Shown: positions 1 through 5,497 of the stretch, piece by piece | Layout: every line of letters begins with the position of its first letter | Position numbering within the stretch: the stretch's first letter is position 1 | Assembly (NCBI GenBank): GCA_964516815.1 | Contig: CAZEXK010000032.1 | Location: 1-12,355, forward strand | Direction of reading: 5' to 3' | Source: CAIJNA01 sp964516815 | GTDB taxonomy: Bacteria > Campylobacterota > Campylobacteria > Campylobacterales > Arcobacteraceae | Length of the DNA: 12,355 bases | The notes under the pieces: model-generated | The model's database searches: none | Seen by the model: only the letters and a program-made list of their open reading frames with translations | Told to the model about the DNA's origin: nothing | Made by a program: the position numbers and the translations under genes

Positions 1-3
1 TAT

Positions 4-79
4 GACCTGTTAGCTCAGCTGGTAGAGCATCTCCCTTTTAAGGAGGTGGCCGTTGGTTCGAATCCAACACGGGTCACCA
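4..79 (+). tRNA. tRNA-Lys (UUU)
   Basis: A full cloverleaf is visible. The acceptor arm pairs gacctgt (4-10) with acgggtc (69-75), followed by discriminator A and an encoded CCA (77-79). The anticodon stem tctcc/ggagg encloses the loop ctttaa-type sequence cttttaa with anticodon TTT, and the T-arm gttgg/ccaac carries loop ttcgaat. It is the first of four tRNAs on this strand and lies only 3 nt from the window edge, so the cluster may begin further upstream. Confidence 0.97.
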
Positions 80-130
80 TTTTAATTAAACATTATGATA
101 AGAAATGTCATAATATTTATATAACAATAC

Positions 131-206
131 GGTCGATTAGCTCAGTTGGTAGAGCGCTACCCTTACAAGGTAGATGTCATAAGTTCGAGTCTTATATCGA
201 CCACCA
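131..206 (+). tRNA. tRNA-Val (UAC)
   Basis: The acceptor ggtcgat (131-137) pairs perfectly with atcgacc (196-202), followed by A and an encoded CCA. The anticodon stem ctacc/ggtag holds loop cttacaa with anticodon TAC. The T-stem ataag/cttat is perfect. It is separated from tRNA-Lys by a 51-nt AT-rich spacer and from tRNA-Glu by only 3 nt, so Val and Glu are almost certainly processed from one precursor. Confidence 0.97.
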
Positions 207-209
207 TGT

Positions 210-284
210 GGTCCCATCATCTAACGGTTAGGATTTTGGATTTTCATTCCAACCATAGGGGTTCAAATCCCCTTGGGATCACCA
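210..284 (+). tRNA. tRNA-Glu (UUC)
   Basis: The acceptor ggtccca (210-216) pairs with tgggatc (274-280), with one G-T wobble at the second pair, then A and an encoded CCA. The anticodon stem ttgga/tccaa encloses ttttcat with anticodon TTC. The T-stem agggg/cccct carries loop ttcaaat. It lies 3 nt after tRNA-Val. Confidence 0.96.
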
Positions 285-301
285 AGCATTAAATAAGAAG
301 T

Positions 302-378
302 GCGGCTGTAGTTTAGTTGGTTAGAACGCCTGCCTGTCACGTAGGAGGTCGCGAGTTCGAGTCTCGTCAGCCGCGCCA
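302..378 (+). tRNA. tRNA-Asp (GUC)
   Basis: The acceptor gcggctg (302-308) pairs perfectly with cagccgc (368-374), followed by discriminator G and an encoded CCA. The anticodon loop ctgtcac carries GTC. The first anticodon base is the G that the queuosine pathway replaces, so this tRNA is an expected target of the pathway that uses queD and queE later in the window. It is followed after 21 nt by a protein start codon with no convincing GC-stem terminator between, so read-through is plausible. Confidence 0.97.
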
Positions 379-399
379 CTTTTTATAAAAAAGAGATAA

Positions 400-969
400 A
401 TGCAAAAAGAACAAAAACTAATAATAAATAAAATAGCAAACCCAAAAGATGTCATTAATGTAAATAATCTTACATTTTCTTATAATAAAAGAGAAGATAG
501 AATATTGTTTATTGTAAATCATGATAGTGTAGAACAAAGAATTGATTTTTTTGTAACCAGAAGAATGATGATAAAGTTATTAGATGCATTTGATGTAATA
601 CTAATAAATGACTGCGATAATGGAAAAGTATTTAAAAAGCTATATGGTGAACAAAAATTGTTATTACCTGAAAATATAATAGAAGATAAAAATACAAAAG
701 ATAAAAATGAAATTAATGCTGATGATACAGTTTGGGAAAAATGCGTAGATAGTCAAGATATTGATTTTACAAAAATAAATAAATCTATTATTTTAGATAC
801 TCTTTCATATAGTATAAATAAAGATAATATTTCATTTAAATTTATAGCAAATGACAAAACACTTGCTATATCACATATGACAAAATTAACATTTCAAAGA
901 ACACTTAGTTCAATGATGAGAGTGATACCTTTTTTAAATTGGGGAATTTCACCTCATATACTTGATTAA
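400..969 (+). CDS. Unrecognised 189-aa protein with two similar halves
   Basis: I do not recognise this family. It is 189 aa, with no signal peptide or membrane segment and a charged Lys/Asp-rich linker near residues 90-125. The two halves resemble each other: residues 24-40 (start LTFSYNK) match 135-151 (start LSYSINK), and residues 52-67 (VTRRMMIKLLDAFDVI) match 160-176 (MTKLTFQRTLSSMMRVI). This suggests two copies of one small beta-strand-plus-helix domain. The ATG is preceded by a weak aagag ribosome site at 391-395. The gene begins 21 nt after tRNA-Asp and may be transcribed with the tRNA cluster. Its stop codon abuts the receiver-domain remnant. Codon use matches the neighbours. That it is a real gene is fairly sure; its function is unknown. 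Confidence 0.8.
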   Translation: MQKEQKLIINKIANPKDVINVNNLTFSYNKREDRILFIVNHDSVEQRIDFFVTRRMMIKLLDAFDVILINDCDNGKVFKKLYGEQKLLLPENIIEDKNTKDKNEINADDTVWEKCVDSQDIDFTKINKSIILDTLSYSINKDNISFKFIANDKTLAISHMTKLTFQRTLSSMMRVIPFLNWGISPHILD

Positions 970-1118
970 ATGATATTTCATTAAATTAAACTGTTGTTGA
1001 GTATTTACAAAGTTTAGATTATGATGTATATGCACTTGATGTATTGTACGAAAATAAGTTTGATTTATTGATATTAGATGTAAATGTTCCAAATATACTT
1101 AAGTCTATTACTTATTAA
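966..1118 (+). pseudogene. Remnant of a response-regulator receiver domain
   Basis: One frame of this otherwise empty gap reads as the N-terminal half of a two-component receiver domain. It gives LNDISLN, a TAA stop at 987-989, then TVVEYLQSLDYDV, a short join, LYENKFDLLILDVNVPNI and LKSITY before a final TAA at 1116-1118. The DLLILDVNVP stretch is the classic strand carrying the phosphorylated Asp (codon 1077-1079), and the helix before it matches the usual EYL..LGY.V pattern. Compared with an intact domain it has lost the start and most of the acidic pocket, several residues before the LYE helix, and everything after VNVPNI. No start codon or output domain is present. Its last 11 nt overlap the end of the convergent yigZ-like gene. 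Chance is possible in AT-rich DNA, but the match in one frame is long. Confidence 0.7.
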
Positions 1119-1653
1119 AACAATCAAGTTTATCTTGTGTAGCTTGAAGAGTTAAGGTTACATTTTTATCAAAGTTTTGATTTATTATATTTATATTTAA
1201 TTGTTCTAATTTATATTTAGTTTTTGCTAAATTTGAATAAGTAATAAGTATATCTATAGTTTGTAAATCTTCATATGTTTTAAATTCACTTATATCGCAC
1301 ACTTCATTCACAGCTTGACTATAAGCTCTTACTAATCCACCAGTTCCAAGTCTTGTACCACCAAAATAACGTACTATTATAACTGCTGTATTTATAATAT
1401 CAGCTCCTGTTATTACACTAAGACTAGGTCTTGCACTTGTACCTTTTGGTTCACCATCATCACTACTATTTTGTACTATTTGATTAAATTCATTTAGATA
1501 TCTATATGCATATACAAAATGTCTTGCCTTTGGATGTTGTTGTTTTAGTTTAGCAAGTATATTTTTAAATTCACTATATGGAAGAATATGAGCAATGAAC
1601 TTTGATTTTTTGATTTCTAGTGTGTGATTAAACTCACTTTTTACTTCTTTCAA
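1108..1653 (-). CDS. yigZ: YigZ/IMPACT (UPF0029) family protein
   Basis: This is a 181-aa member of the YigZ/IMPACT family, conserved proteins whose bacterial function is not firmly known; eukaryotic IMPACT regulates a translation-stress kinase. The family core is intact: SKF at residues 17-19, SDDGEPKGTSARP at 64-76, and VIIVRYFGG..LGTGGLVRAYS at 91-112. It is a little shorter than the usual roughly 200 aa, the difference lying in the less conserved C-terminal ferredoxin-like part. The start must be the TTG at 1651-1653: an in-frame TAA lies immediately upstream, no Met occurs near the N-terminus, and an AAGG ribosome site lies 9 nt upstream. The TTG lies 13 nt from the divergent tlyA ATG, so its promoter must lie inside tlyA. 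Confidence 0.92.
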   Translation of the reverse strand: MKEVKSEFNHTLEIKKSKFIAHILPYSEFKNILAKLKQQHPKARHFVYAYRYLNEFNQIVQNSSDDGEPKGTSARPSLSVITGADIINTAVIIVRYFGGTRLGTGGLVRAYSQAVNEVCDISEFKTYEDLQTIDILITYSNLAKTKYKLEQLNINIINQNFDKNVTLTLQATQDKLDCFNK

Positions 1654-1654
1654 T

Positions 1655-1660
1655 TATAAT
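1655..1660 (+). promoter_or_regulatory. Candidate -10 box of tlyA, 6 nt before its ATG
   Basis: A perfect TATAAT is followed by tgcctt and then the tlyA ATG at 1667. A -10 at this distance would start transcription at or next to the A of the start codon. This fits the absence of any Shine-Dalgarno sequence before tlyA and predicts a leaderless mRNA. No clear -35 is seen, as is usual for Campylobacterota promoters. Confidence 0.5.
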
Positions 1661-1662
1661 TG

Positions 1663-1666
1663 CCTT
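1663..1666 (-). promoter_or_regulatory. Ribosome binding site AAGG setting the TTG start of the yigZ-like gene
   Basis: On the minus strand AAGG is followed by 9 nt and then the TTG at 1653-1651. An in-frame TAA sits directly before the TTG, so this site and codon are the only reasonable start. The same four bases on the plus strand touch the tlyA ATG. Confidence 0.6.
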
Positions 1667-2380
1667 ATGAGATTAGATATATATTTAACAAAACATTTTG
1701 ATATTCAAAGTAGAAATAAATCAACAGAATTAATCAAAGATAAAAAAGTTAAAGTAAACAATGAAATTATAACAAAATCATCTTTTAAAGTTCAAAGTAC
1801 TATGACAATAGAAATCATTGAAGATGAATTTTATGTAAGTAGGTCAGCAAAAAAATTAAAATACTTTTTAGAAGAAATAAGTATAAAGTTAGAAAATAAA
1901 CATTGTTTAGATATAGGCAGTAGTACAGGTGGATTTACACAAGTATTGTTAGAACATAATGTTAAAAACATAATATGTGTTGATGTTGGTTCAAATCAGT
2001 TACATGATAGTATTAAAAATAATAAAAAAATAATAAAAAAAGAAAATACAGATATAAGAGAGTTTAAAAGTGAGCATAAATTTGAAGTGATTACTTGTGA
2101 TGTATCTTTTATAAGTATGTTAAATATAATGTCAAATATAAACAATTTAGCTAGTGAAGATATTATTATATTATTTAAACCACAATTTGAAGTTGGAAGT
2201 AATGTAAAAAGAAATCAAGCAGGTGTAGTTATGGATAATAAGGCTATAAAAATTGCTAGAGATAAATTTTTAAAAGAAAGTACAATACTGCAATGGCATT
2301 TAGTTTATTGCAATGTAAGTAAAGTTCATGGGAAAAATGGAAATATAGAAGAGTTGTTTTATTTTAAAAAAAATAAATAG
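1667..2380 (+). CDS. tlyA: TlyA, rRNA 2'-O-ribose methyltransferase
   Basis: TlyA (237 aa) transfers a methyl group from S-adenosylmethionine to the 2'-OH of a cytidine in rRNA, and its loss is linked to capreomycin resistance in several bacteria. Residues 1-60 form an S4 RNA-binding domain beginning MRLDIYL with SR.K..ELI. The rest is an FtsJ-like Rossmann methyltransferase with the SAM loop DIGSSTGGFTQ at 82-92. The expected catalytic K-D-K-E set can be placed at K63 (SAKKL), D145 (ITCDVSF), K171 (LFKPQFE) and E228 or E229 (NIEE). The short length fits the type I form known from Campylobacter, which methylates only C1920 of 23S rRNA. The ATG is fixed by the family N-terminus; it has no ribosome site and a -10 box 6 nt upstream. 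It is followed by ribF, as in Campylobacter. Confidence 0.95.
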   Translation: MRLDIYLTKHFDIQSRNKSTELIKDKKVKVNNEIITKSSFKVQSTMTIEIIEDEFYVSRSAKKLKYFLEEISIKLENKHCLDIGSSTGGFTQVLLEHNVKNIICVDVGSNQLHDSIKNNKKIIKKENTDIREFKSEHKFEVITCDVSFISMLNIMSNINNLASEDIIILFKPQFEVGSNVKRNQAGVVMDNKAIKIARDKFLKESTILQWHLVYCNVSKVHGKNGNIEELFYFKKNK

Positions 2381-2396
2381 TATTTATGCACTTTTA

Positions 2397-2405
2397 TGTT
2401 AAAAT
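2397..2405 (+). promoter_or_regulatory. Candidate extended -10 promoter of ribF
   Basis: TGtTAAAAT (TG at 2397-2398, hexamer 2400-2405) lies in the 31-nt gap after tlyA. Only 6 nt (cgggat) separate it from the ribF ATG at 2412, so transcription would start at about the start codon. The GGGA at 2407-2410 is only 1 nt from the ATG, too close to act as a normal ribosome site. Confidence 0.45.
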
Positions 2406-2411
2406 CGGGAT

Positions 2412-3248
2412 ATGAATAACAAATCTCTAAAGATATACGATAAAAGTGATATTAGAAGCATTGCTATAGGTGGCTTTGATGGTATGCACTTAGCACATCA
2501 AGAACTTTTTAAATTATTAGATAAAAATGGTGCTATATTAGTAATAGAAACAGGACATGCAAATTTAACCCCTAAAACAAATAGAGATAAATATACTGAT
2601 TTCCCTTTATATTATTATGATTTAGATGAAATAAAACATCTAAATGCACAAGAATTTATAAGATCACTAAATGAAGAATATCAAAATTTAAAATGCATAG
2701 TTGTTGGCTTTGATTTTAGATTTGGAGTTAATGCTAGTGGAAGTATAGAAGATCTTAAAAATTTATTTGCAGGTGATGTAAAAATAGTAGAAGAGTTTTC
2801 TTATGAAAATATTGCTGTACACTCAAGGGTAATAAGAGATTTTATTTCATGTGGAGATGTTCAACAAGCAAATAAATTTTTAAATAAAAACTATACAATA
2901 GATGGACTTCATATAAAAGGACAAGGTTTAGGAGCTAAACAATTTGTACCTACTATTAATATAAGAGTTAATGACTTTTTGTATCCGGAATCTGGCATAT
3001 ATGCTACATATACGTATGTAAATAATACAAAATATAAAAGTGCAACTTTTATAGGACATAGAGTTACTACAGATGGAAAGTTTGCTATTGAAACACATAT
3101 CATTGATGAGGTATTACATGATGTAAACTCTCACGTATCTATAGAATTTATAAAAAAAATAAGAGAGAATAAAAAATTTGAAGTATATAAAGATTTACAA
3201 AATCAAATTATGCAAGATATAAAACTTGTTAAAAACATGGATATATAA
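2412..3248 (+). CDS. ribF: RibF, bifunctional riboflavin kinase/FAD synthetase
   Basis: RibF phosphorylates riboflavin to FMN and then adenylates it to FAD in the cytoplasm. The N-terminal nucleotidyltransferase domain (about 1-150) shows the HxGH-like motif GFDGMHLAH at 21-29, VVGFDFRFG at 97-105, and the SRVIR segment with ISCGDVQQA near 138-153. The C-terminal riboflavin kinase domain (about 160-275) shows KGQGLGAKQFVPTINI at 169-184 with the PTxN Mg-ATP motif, GIYATYTYV at 195-203, and ETHIID at 227-232. At 278 aa it is slightly short for the family (usually about 300-320), but both domains look complete. It sits 31 nt after tlyA with its own candidate promoter and ends 2 nt from the convergent transglycosylase stop. 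FMN made by this enzyme would be the expected cofactor of the SagB-like protein next door. Confidence 0.95.
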   Translation: MNNKSLKIYDKSDIRSIAIGGFDGMHLAHQELFKLLDKNGAILVIETGHANLTPKTNRDKYTDFPLYYYDLDEIKHLNAQEFIRSLNEEYQNLKCIVVGFDFRFGVNASGSIEDLKNLFAGDVKIVEEFSYENIAVHSRVIRDFISCGDVQQANKFLNKNYTIDGLHIKGQGLGAKQFVPTINIRVNDFLYPESGIYATYTYVNNTKYKSATFIGHRVTTDGKFAIETHIIDEVLHDVNSHVSIEFIKKIRENKKFEVYKDLQNQIMQDIKLVKNMDI

Positions 3249-3250
3249 AT

Positions 3251-3673
3251 CTAATTATTATTTAAAATTTCAATAAGTTTTTTTTGATATCTTTCATTGT
3301 ATTTTTTTGTTTTACTGTGATATGCTGCTATATTTTTTAATGAAAAATCATTTTTAGTATTGTTTTCTATTATAGTGCAAGCTTTTTCATAACTTTTTTG
3401 ACTGTTAAAATAATTATCGTATGACATTTTCCAAAACTTTGCATTTATTTGATAAATACCACAATCAACGTTTTTTATATCAACACTATTTAAATCATAT
3501 AAAATTTCAGTACAAAAATCTTCTGTTTGACAATCCATAGTTCTAGAATCTATAAAATACTCATGGTATGCTTCTTTAGCAATCATTGCATCTTTTTTAT
3601 TATTAAAAGATATCAAATAAGAGTATCCAACATTTCTTTTTGGATGTTTTTCTATTTGTGCAATTGAATTCAT
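3251..3673 (-). CDS. Small lytic transglycosylase (SLT fold); true start probably upstream
   Basis: These 140 residues carry the features of a soluble lytic transglycosylase-type lysozyme-fold enzyme, which cuts the glycan strands of peptidoglycan in the periplasm. SIAQIEKH at residues 3-10 matches the segment holding the catalytic Glu (E8 here). VDCGIYQINAKFW near 69-81 is the Gly-x-x-Gln-Ile-Asn active-site motif, and IAAYHSKTKKYNERYQKKL near 115-133 is the C-terminal Ala-Tyr-His/Asn helix. The SAM-independent cysteine-rich middle is typical of small pilus- or secretion-type forms. The ATG at 3673 lies inside the catalytic helix, so it is unlikely to be the real start. The same frame continues upstream into a clear signal peptide (see 3674-3784). 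It follows the SagB-like gene on the same strand and converges on ribF. Confidence 0.78.
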   Translation of the reverse strand: MNSIAQIEKHPKRNVGYSYLISFNNKKDAMIAKEAYHEYFIDSRTMDCQTEDFCTEILYDLNSVDIKNVDCGIYQINAKFWKMSYDNYFNSQKSYEKACTIIENNTKNDFSLKNIAAYHSKTKKYNERYQKKLIEILNNN

Positions 3674-3784
3674 GATTTTTTTATCTATACTACAAGTTTT
3701 TGCAAAAGTATAAGTATAAAAGATGATAAAAATAAATATAAATTTTATTAGTATTTTAATAATAAATTTCTTTAATAATTTTAT
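3674..3784 (-). other. In-frame signal-peptide coding segment upstream of the transglycosylase ATG
   Basis: Read on the minus strand in frame with the transglycosylase, this segment encodes a Lys-rich start (KLLKKFIIKILIK), a hydrophobic core (FIFIFIIFYTYTFA) and a probable cleavage after TFA, then KTCSIDKKI leading into the catalytic helix. The open frame runs upstream to a TAA inside the SagB-like gene without any ATG, GTG or TTG. The best-placed first codon is the ATA at 3784-3782, 4 nt after the SagB-like stop; the ATT pair at 3763-3758 is another option. The protein would then be about 177 aa. Either a non-standard start is used or the start codon has been lost. Confidence 0.65.
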
Positions 3785-3788
3785 TCGT

Positions 3789-5375
3789 TTATTTAGAATA
3801 ATTCTTATAAAGTATTCTATTTTGATATGGTTGAATACTTGTTAATCTATTATCAATCAGAGCTCTTCCAACTGTAAAATGATACAAACTTTGATGCGAC
3901 ATATTTTTAATACCAAGATGTTCATGAAATATATCATCTAAATAACATCCTATACCAGTTGCACTTAATTTTAACGAAGTAGCTTCTAAATATAATTGTT
4001 GTCCTATTGCTCCACATTCCCAATATAATTCTTTATATCTATAAGCTCCATAAAGATTTAATTGATTAGAAAAATCAGCTAACATACCTAAACTAAAAGC
4101 ACCATTACTTGCTATATCTTGATTACATGAGATTGTTTTTGATAAAGATGTATAATCGTCTTCTTTTAATAAATACAATAATCCTGCATTATTTTTTATT
4201 GCTTCCCAAATAAATTGATCTTTGAATTCTTTTTTTAATTCAGCAAGATATTTTTGATCCCTTAGCAAAATATATAATCCTGCATTCATATCTTGAACAT
4301 TATGTATAAAAAATACCAAATTTATTGCAACTTCTTTTTCATCTAAAGTTTTTGACACTGATGCAATTAGTGTTTCAAATTCATGAAATGTTATTGAACT
4401 ATCATGTTCATTCATTATTTGTGCTGATCTTCTTTTTAATACAATTTCTTTTGATTCATAACTTTTTTGTCTTTTTATATTGTATTTTACATGTTGTTTT
4501 GGTATTTTAATTTTTTGAATTTTAGTTGCATCTTGAATTTCGGATAATATTTGCCAATCATGCCAAGAAGAGCTTAACTGATTTGCTTTAGTTGTGTATG
4601 TTTCATTAAAACATTTTCTTAAATATTGCAAATCAATTTCATTTTCATTTTTGTTTTTACTGATATTTAAAAGCATATCTACGTTTTCTACTTCTTGAGA
4701 TATAAATCTATTTTTCTGATCAAAGCCTAATAAGCTAGATAATTCATCTTCACTTGCATCTACTTTTGTAATCTTCCATCCTAACATATATGCAGAAATT
4801 TGTAAGGCTCTATATGCATGTCCACAATCTAGCTGAGTATATCTGTAAGATCTTTCTCCATATTTCCATGCTTCTCTCCATACTATTGAAGACATAGCAA
4901 TTAAAAATGAATCGTCGTTTATATTTAAGTTTTTTTTAGCATCAGCTATTAATTCTAAAGAATGATCTTTTACACAATAATGATGTATACCATTTTGTAT
5001 TTTATTTAAATTTTGACAAATAATATATGCCTCTGTTGGTTGTAAATTTCCACTTGATGCATTACATCTTAATGCCCAAGATTGTTCACCATTTTGTTTT
5101 ACTGCAGCAAGACCTAAAGAATATTGAAAGAATTGTGAAATTGATTCTATGCAAAAAGGTGCAATAACATTTACTTCTTCTTCAAATATTTCATTGTAAT
5201 GTAATGTATCATGTTCAAAGGCTAAAGGCAAAGATGTTTGTTTAGCATCTATATATGTTCTATATGGATCTGGTTGTGTTGCCCAATCCATGTATCCCAA
5301 AGATCTTGCATATCTAATATGAGAATGTTTTGTTTCATTGTGATAATTGTAAACTGTTTGTAAATTTTTATTCAT
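3789..5375 (-). CDS. SagB-type nitroreductase-fold oxidoreductase, two tandem domains
   Basis: This 528-aa protein contains two copies of the FMN-dependent nitroreductase fold of the SagB/ThcOx group, enzymes that include the azoline-oxidising dehydrogenases of peptide natural products. Domain 1 (about 75-240) has RCNASSGNLQPTEAY at 103-117, the FMN-phosphate Arg/Ser region, then GIHHY, WREAWKYGERSYRYTQLDCGHA and the LQISAYMLGW helix. Domain 2 (about 305-515) has the KRRSAQ motif at 314-319, NAGLYILL at 364-371, and the parallel segment YKELYWECGAIGQQLYLEA..L.L...GIGCYLDD. Most SagB-type domains occur singly, so this is an internal duplication. The start MNKNLQTVYNYHNETKHS fits the family. 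No YcaO cyclase or precursor peptide is in the window, so the substrate is unknown. It lacks a ribosome site and has a -10-like box 5 nt upstream. It is divergent from the ADP-ribosylglycohydrolase gene. Confidence 0.88.
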   Translation of the reverse strand: MNKNLQTVYNYHNETKHSHIRYARSLGYMDWATQPDPYRTYIDAKQTSLPLAFEHDTLHYNEIFEEEVNVIAPFCIESISQFFQYSLGLAAVKQNGEQSWALRCNASSGNLQPTEAYIICQNLNKIQNGIHHYCVKDHSLELIADAKKNLNINDDSFLIAMSSIVWREAWKYGERSYRYTQLDCGHAYRALQISAYMLGWKITKVDASEDELSSLLGFDQKNRFISQEVENVDMLLNISKNKNENEIDLQYLRKCFNETYTTKANQLSSSWHDWQILSEIQDATKIQKIKIPKQHVKYNIKRQKSYESKEIVLKRRSAQIMNEHDSSITFHEFETLIASVSKTLDEKEVAINLVFFIHNVQDMNAGLYILLRDQKYLAELKKEFKDQFIWEAIKNNAGLLYLLKEDDYTSLSKTISCNQDIASNGAFSLGMLADFSNQLNLYGAYRYKELYWECGAIGQQLYLEATSLKLSATGIGCYLDDIFHEHLGIKNMSHQSLYHFTVGRALIDNRLTSIQPYQNRILYKNYSK

Positions 5376-5380
5376 TTAGT

Positions 5381-5389
5381 ATATTAGCA
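5381..5389 (-). promoter_or_regulatory. Candidate extended -10 of the SagB-like gene, 5 nt before its ATG
   Basis: On the minus strand TGcTAATAT is followed by actaa and then the ATG at 5375-5373. No Shine-Dalgarno sequence is present. The spacing predicts transcription starting at the start codon itself. The hexamer matches TATAAT at only four positions, so this call is weaker than the tlyA one. Confidence 0.35.
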
Positions 5390-5443
5390 AATATTATTTA
5401 AGTTTTGTTGATATTTATATATTAAAAATAAATAATAATTTCA

Positions 5444-5449
5444 TATAAT
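5444..5449 (+). promoter_or_regulatory. Candidate -10 box of the ADP-ribosylglycohydrolase gene
   Basis: A perfect TATAAT lies 48 nt before the ATG at 5498, giving a leader of about 40 nt with a GAGG ribosome site at 5486-5489 (8 nt spacing). Together with the minus-strand box at 5381-5389 it makes the 122-nt gap 5376-5497 a compact divergent promoter region. I see no obvious operator palindrome in it. Confidence 0.5.
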
Positions 5450-5497
5450 ATTAACTTTGCTAAACTCACACTTACTAATAAATATGAGGCTAATATT

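Noticed and set aside
46..231. Open frame of 61 codons over the tRNA genes
   Set aside because: It runs straight through tRNA-Lys, tRNA-Val and part of tRNA-Glu and has no protein-like features.
379..399. Terminator between tRNA-Asp and the 189-aa gene
   Set aside because: The cttttt/aaaaaag palindrome has only A-T pairs and almost no loop; it is not a convincing hairpin.
970..990. Hairpin aatga-tatt-tcatt after the 189-aa gene
   Set aside because: The 5-bp AT-rich stem is too weak, and the bases fit the receiver-domain remnant reading frame.
2909..3103. Minus-strand open frame inside ribF
   Set aside because: It is wholly antisense to the conserved riboflavin kinase domain and has no recognisable product.
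4325..4510. Plus-strand hydrophobic open frame inside the SagB-like gene
   Set aside because: Its Leu/Phe-rich look is what the complement of a Lys/Glu/Asn-rich AT-rich gene gives; there is no independent support.
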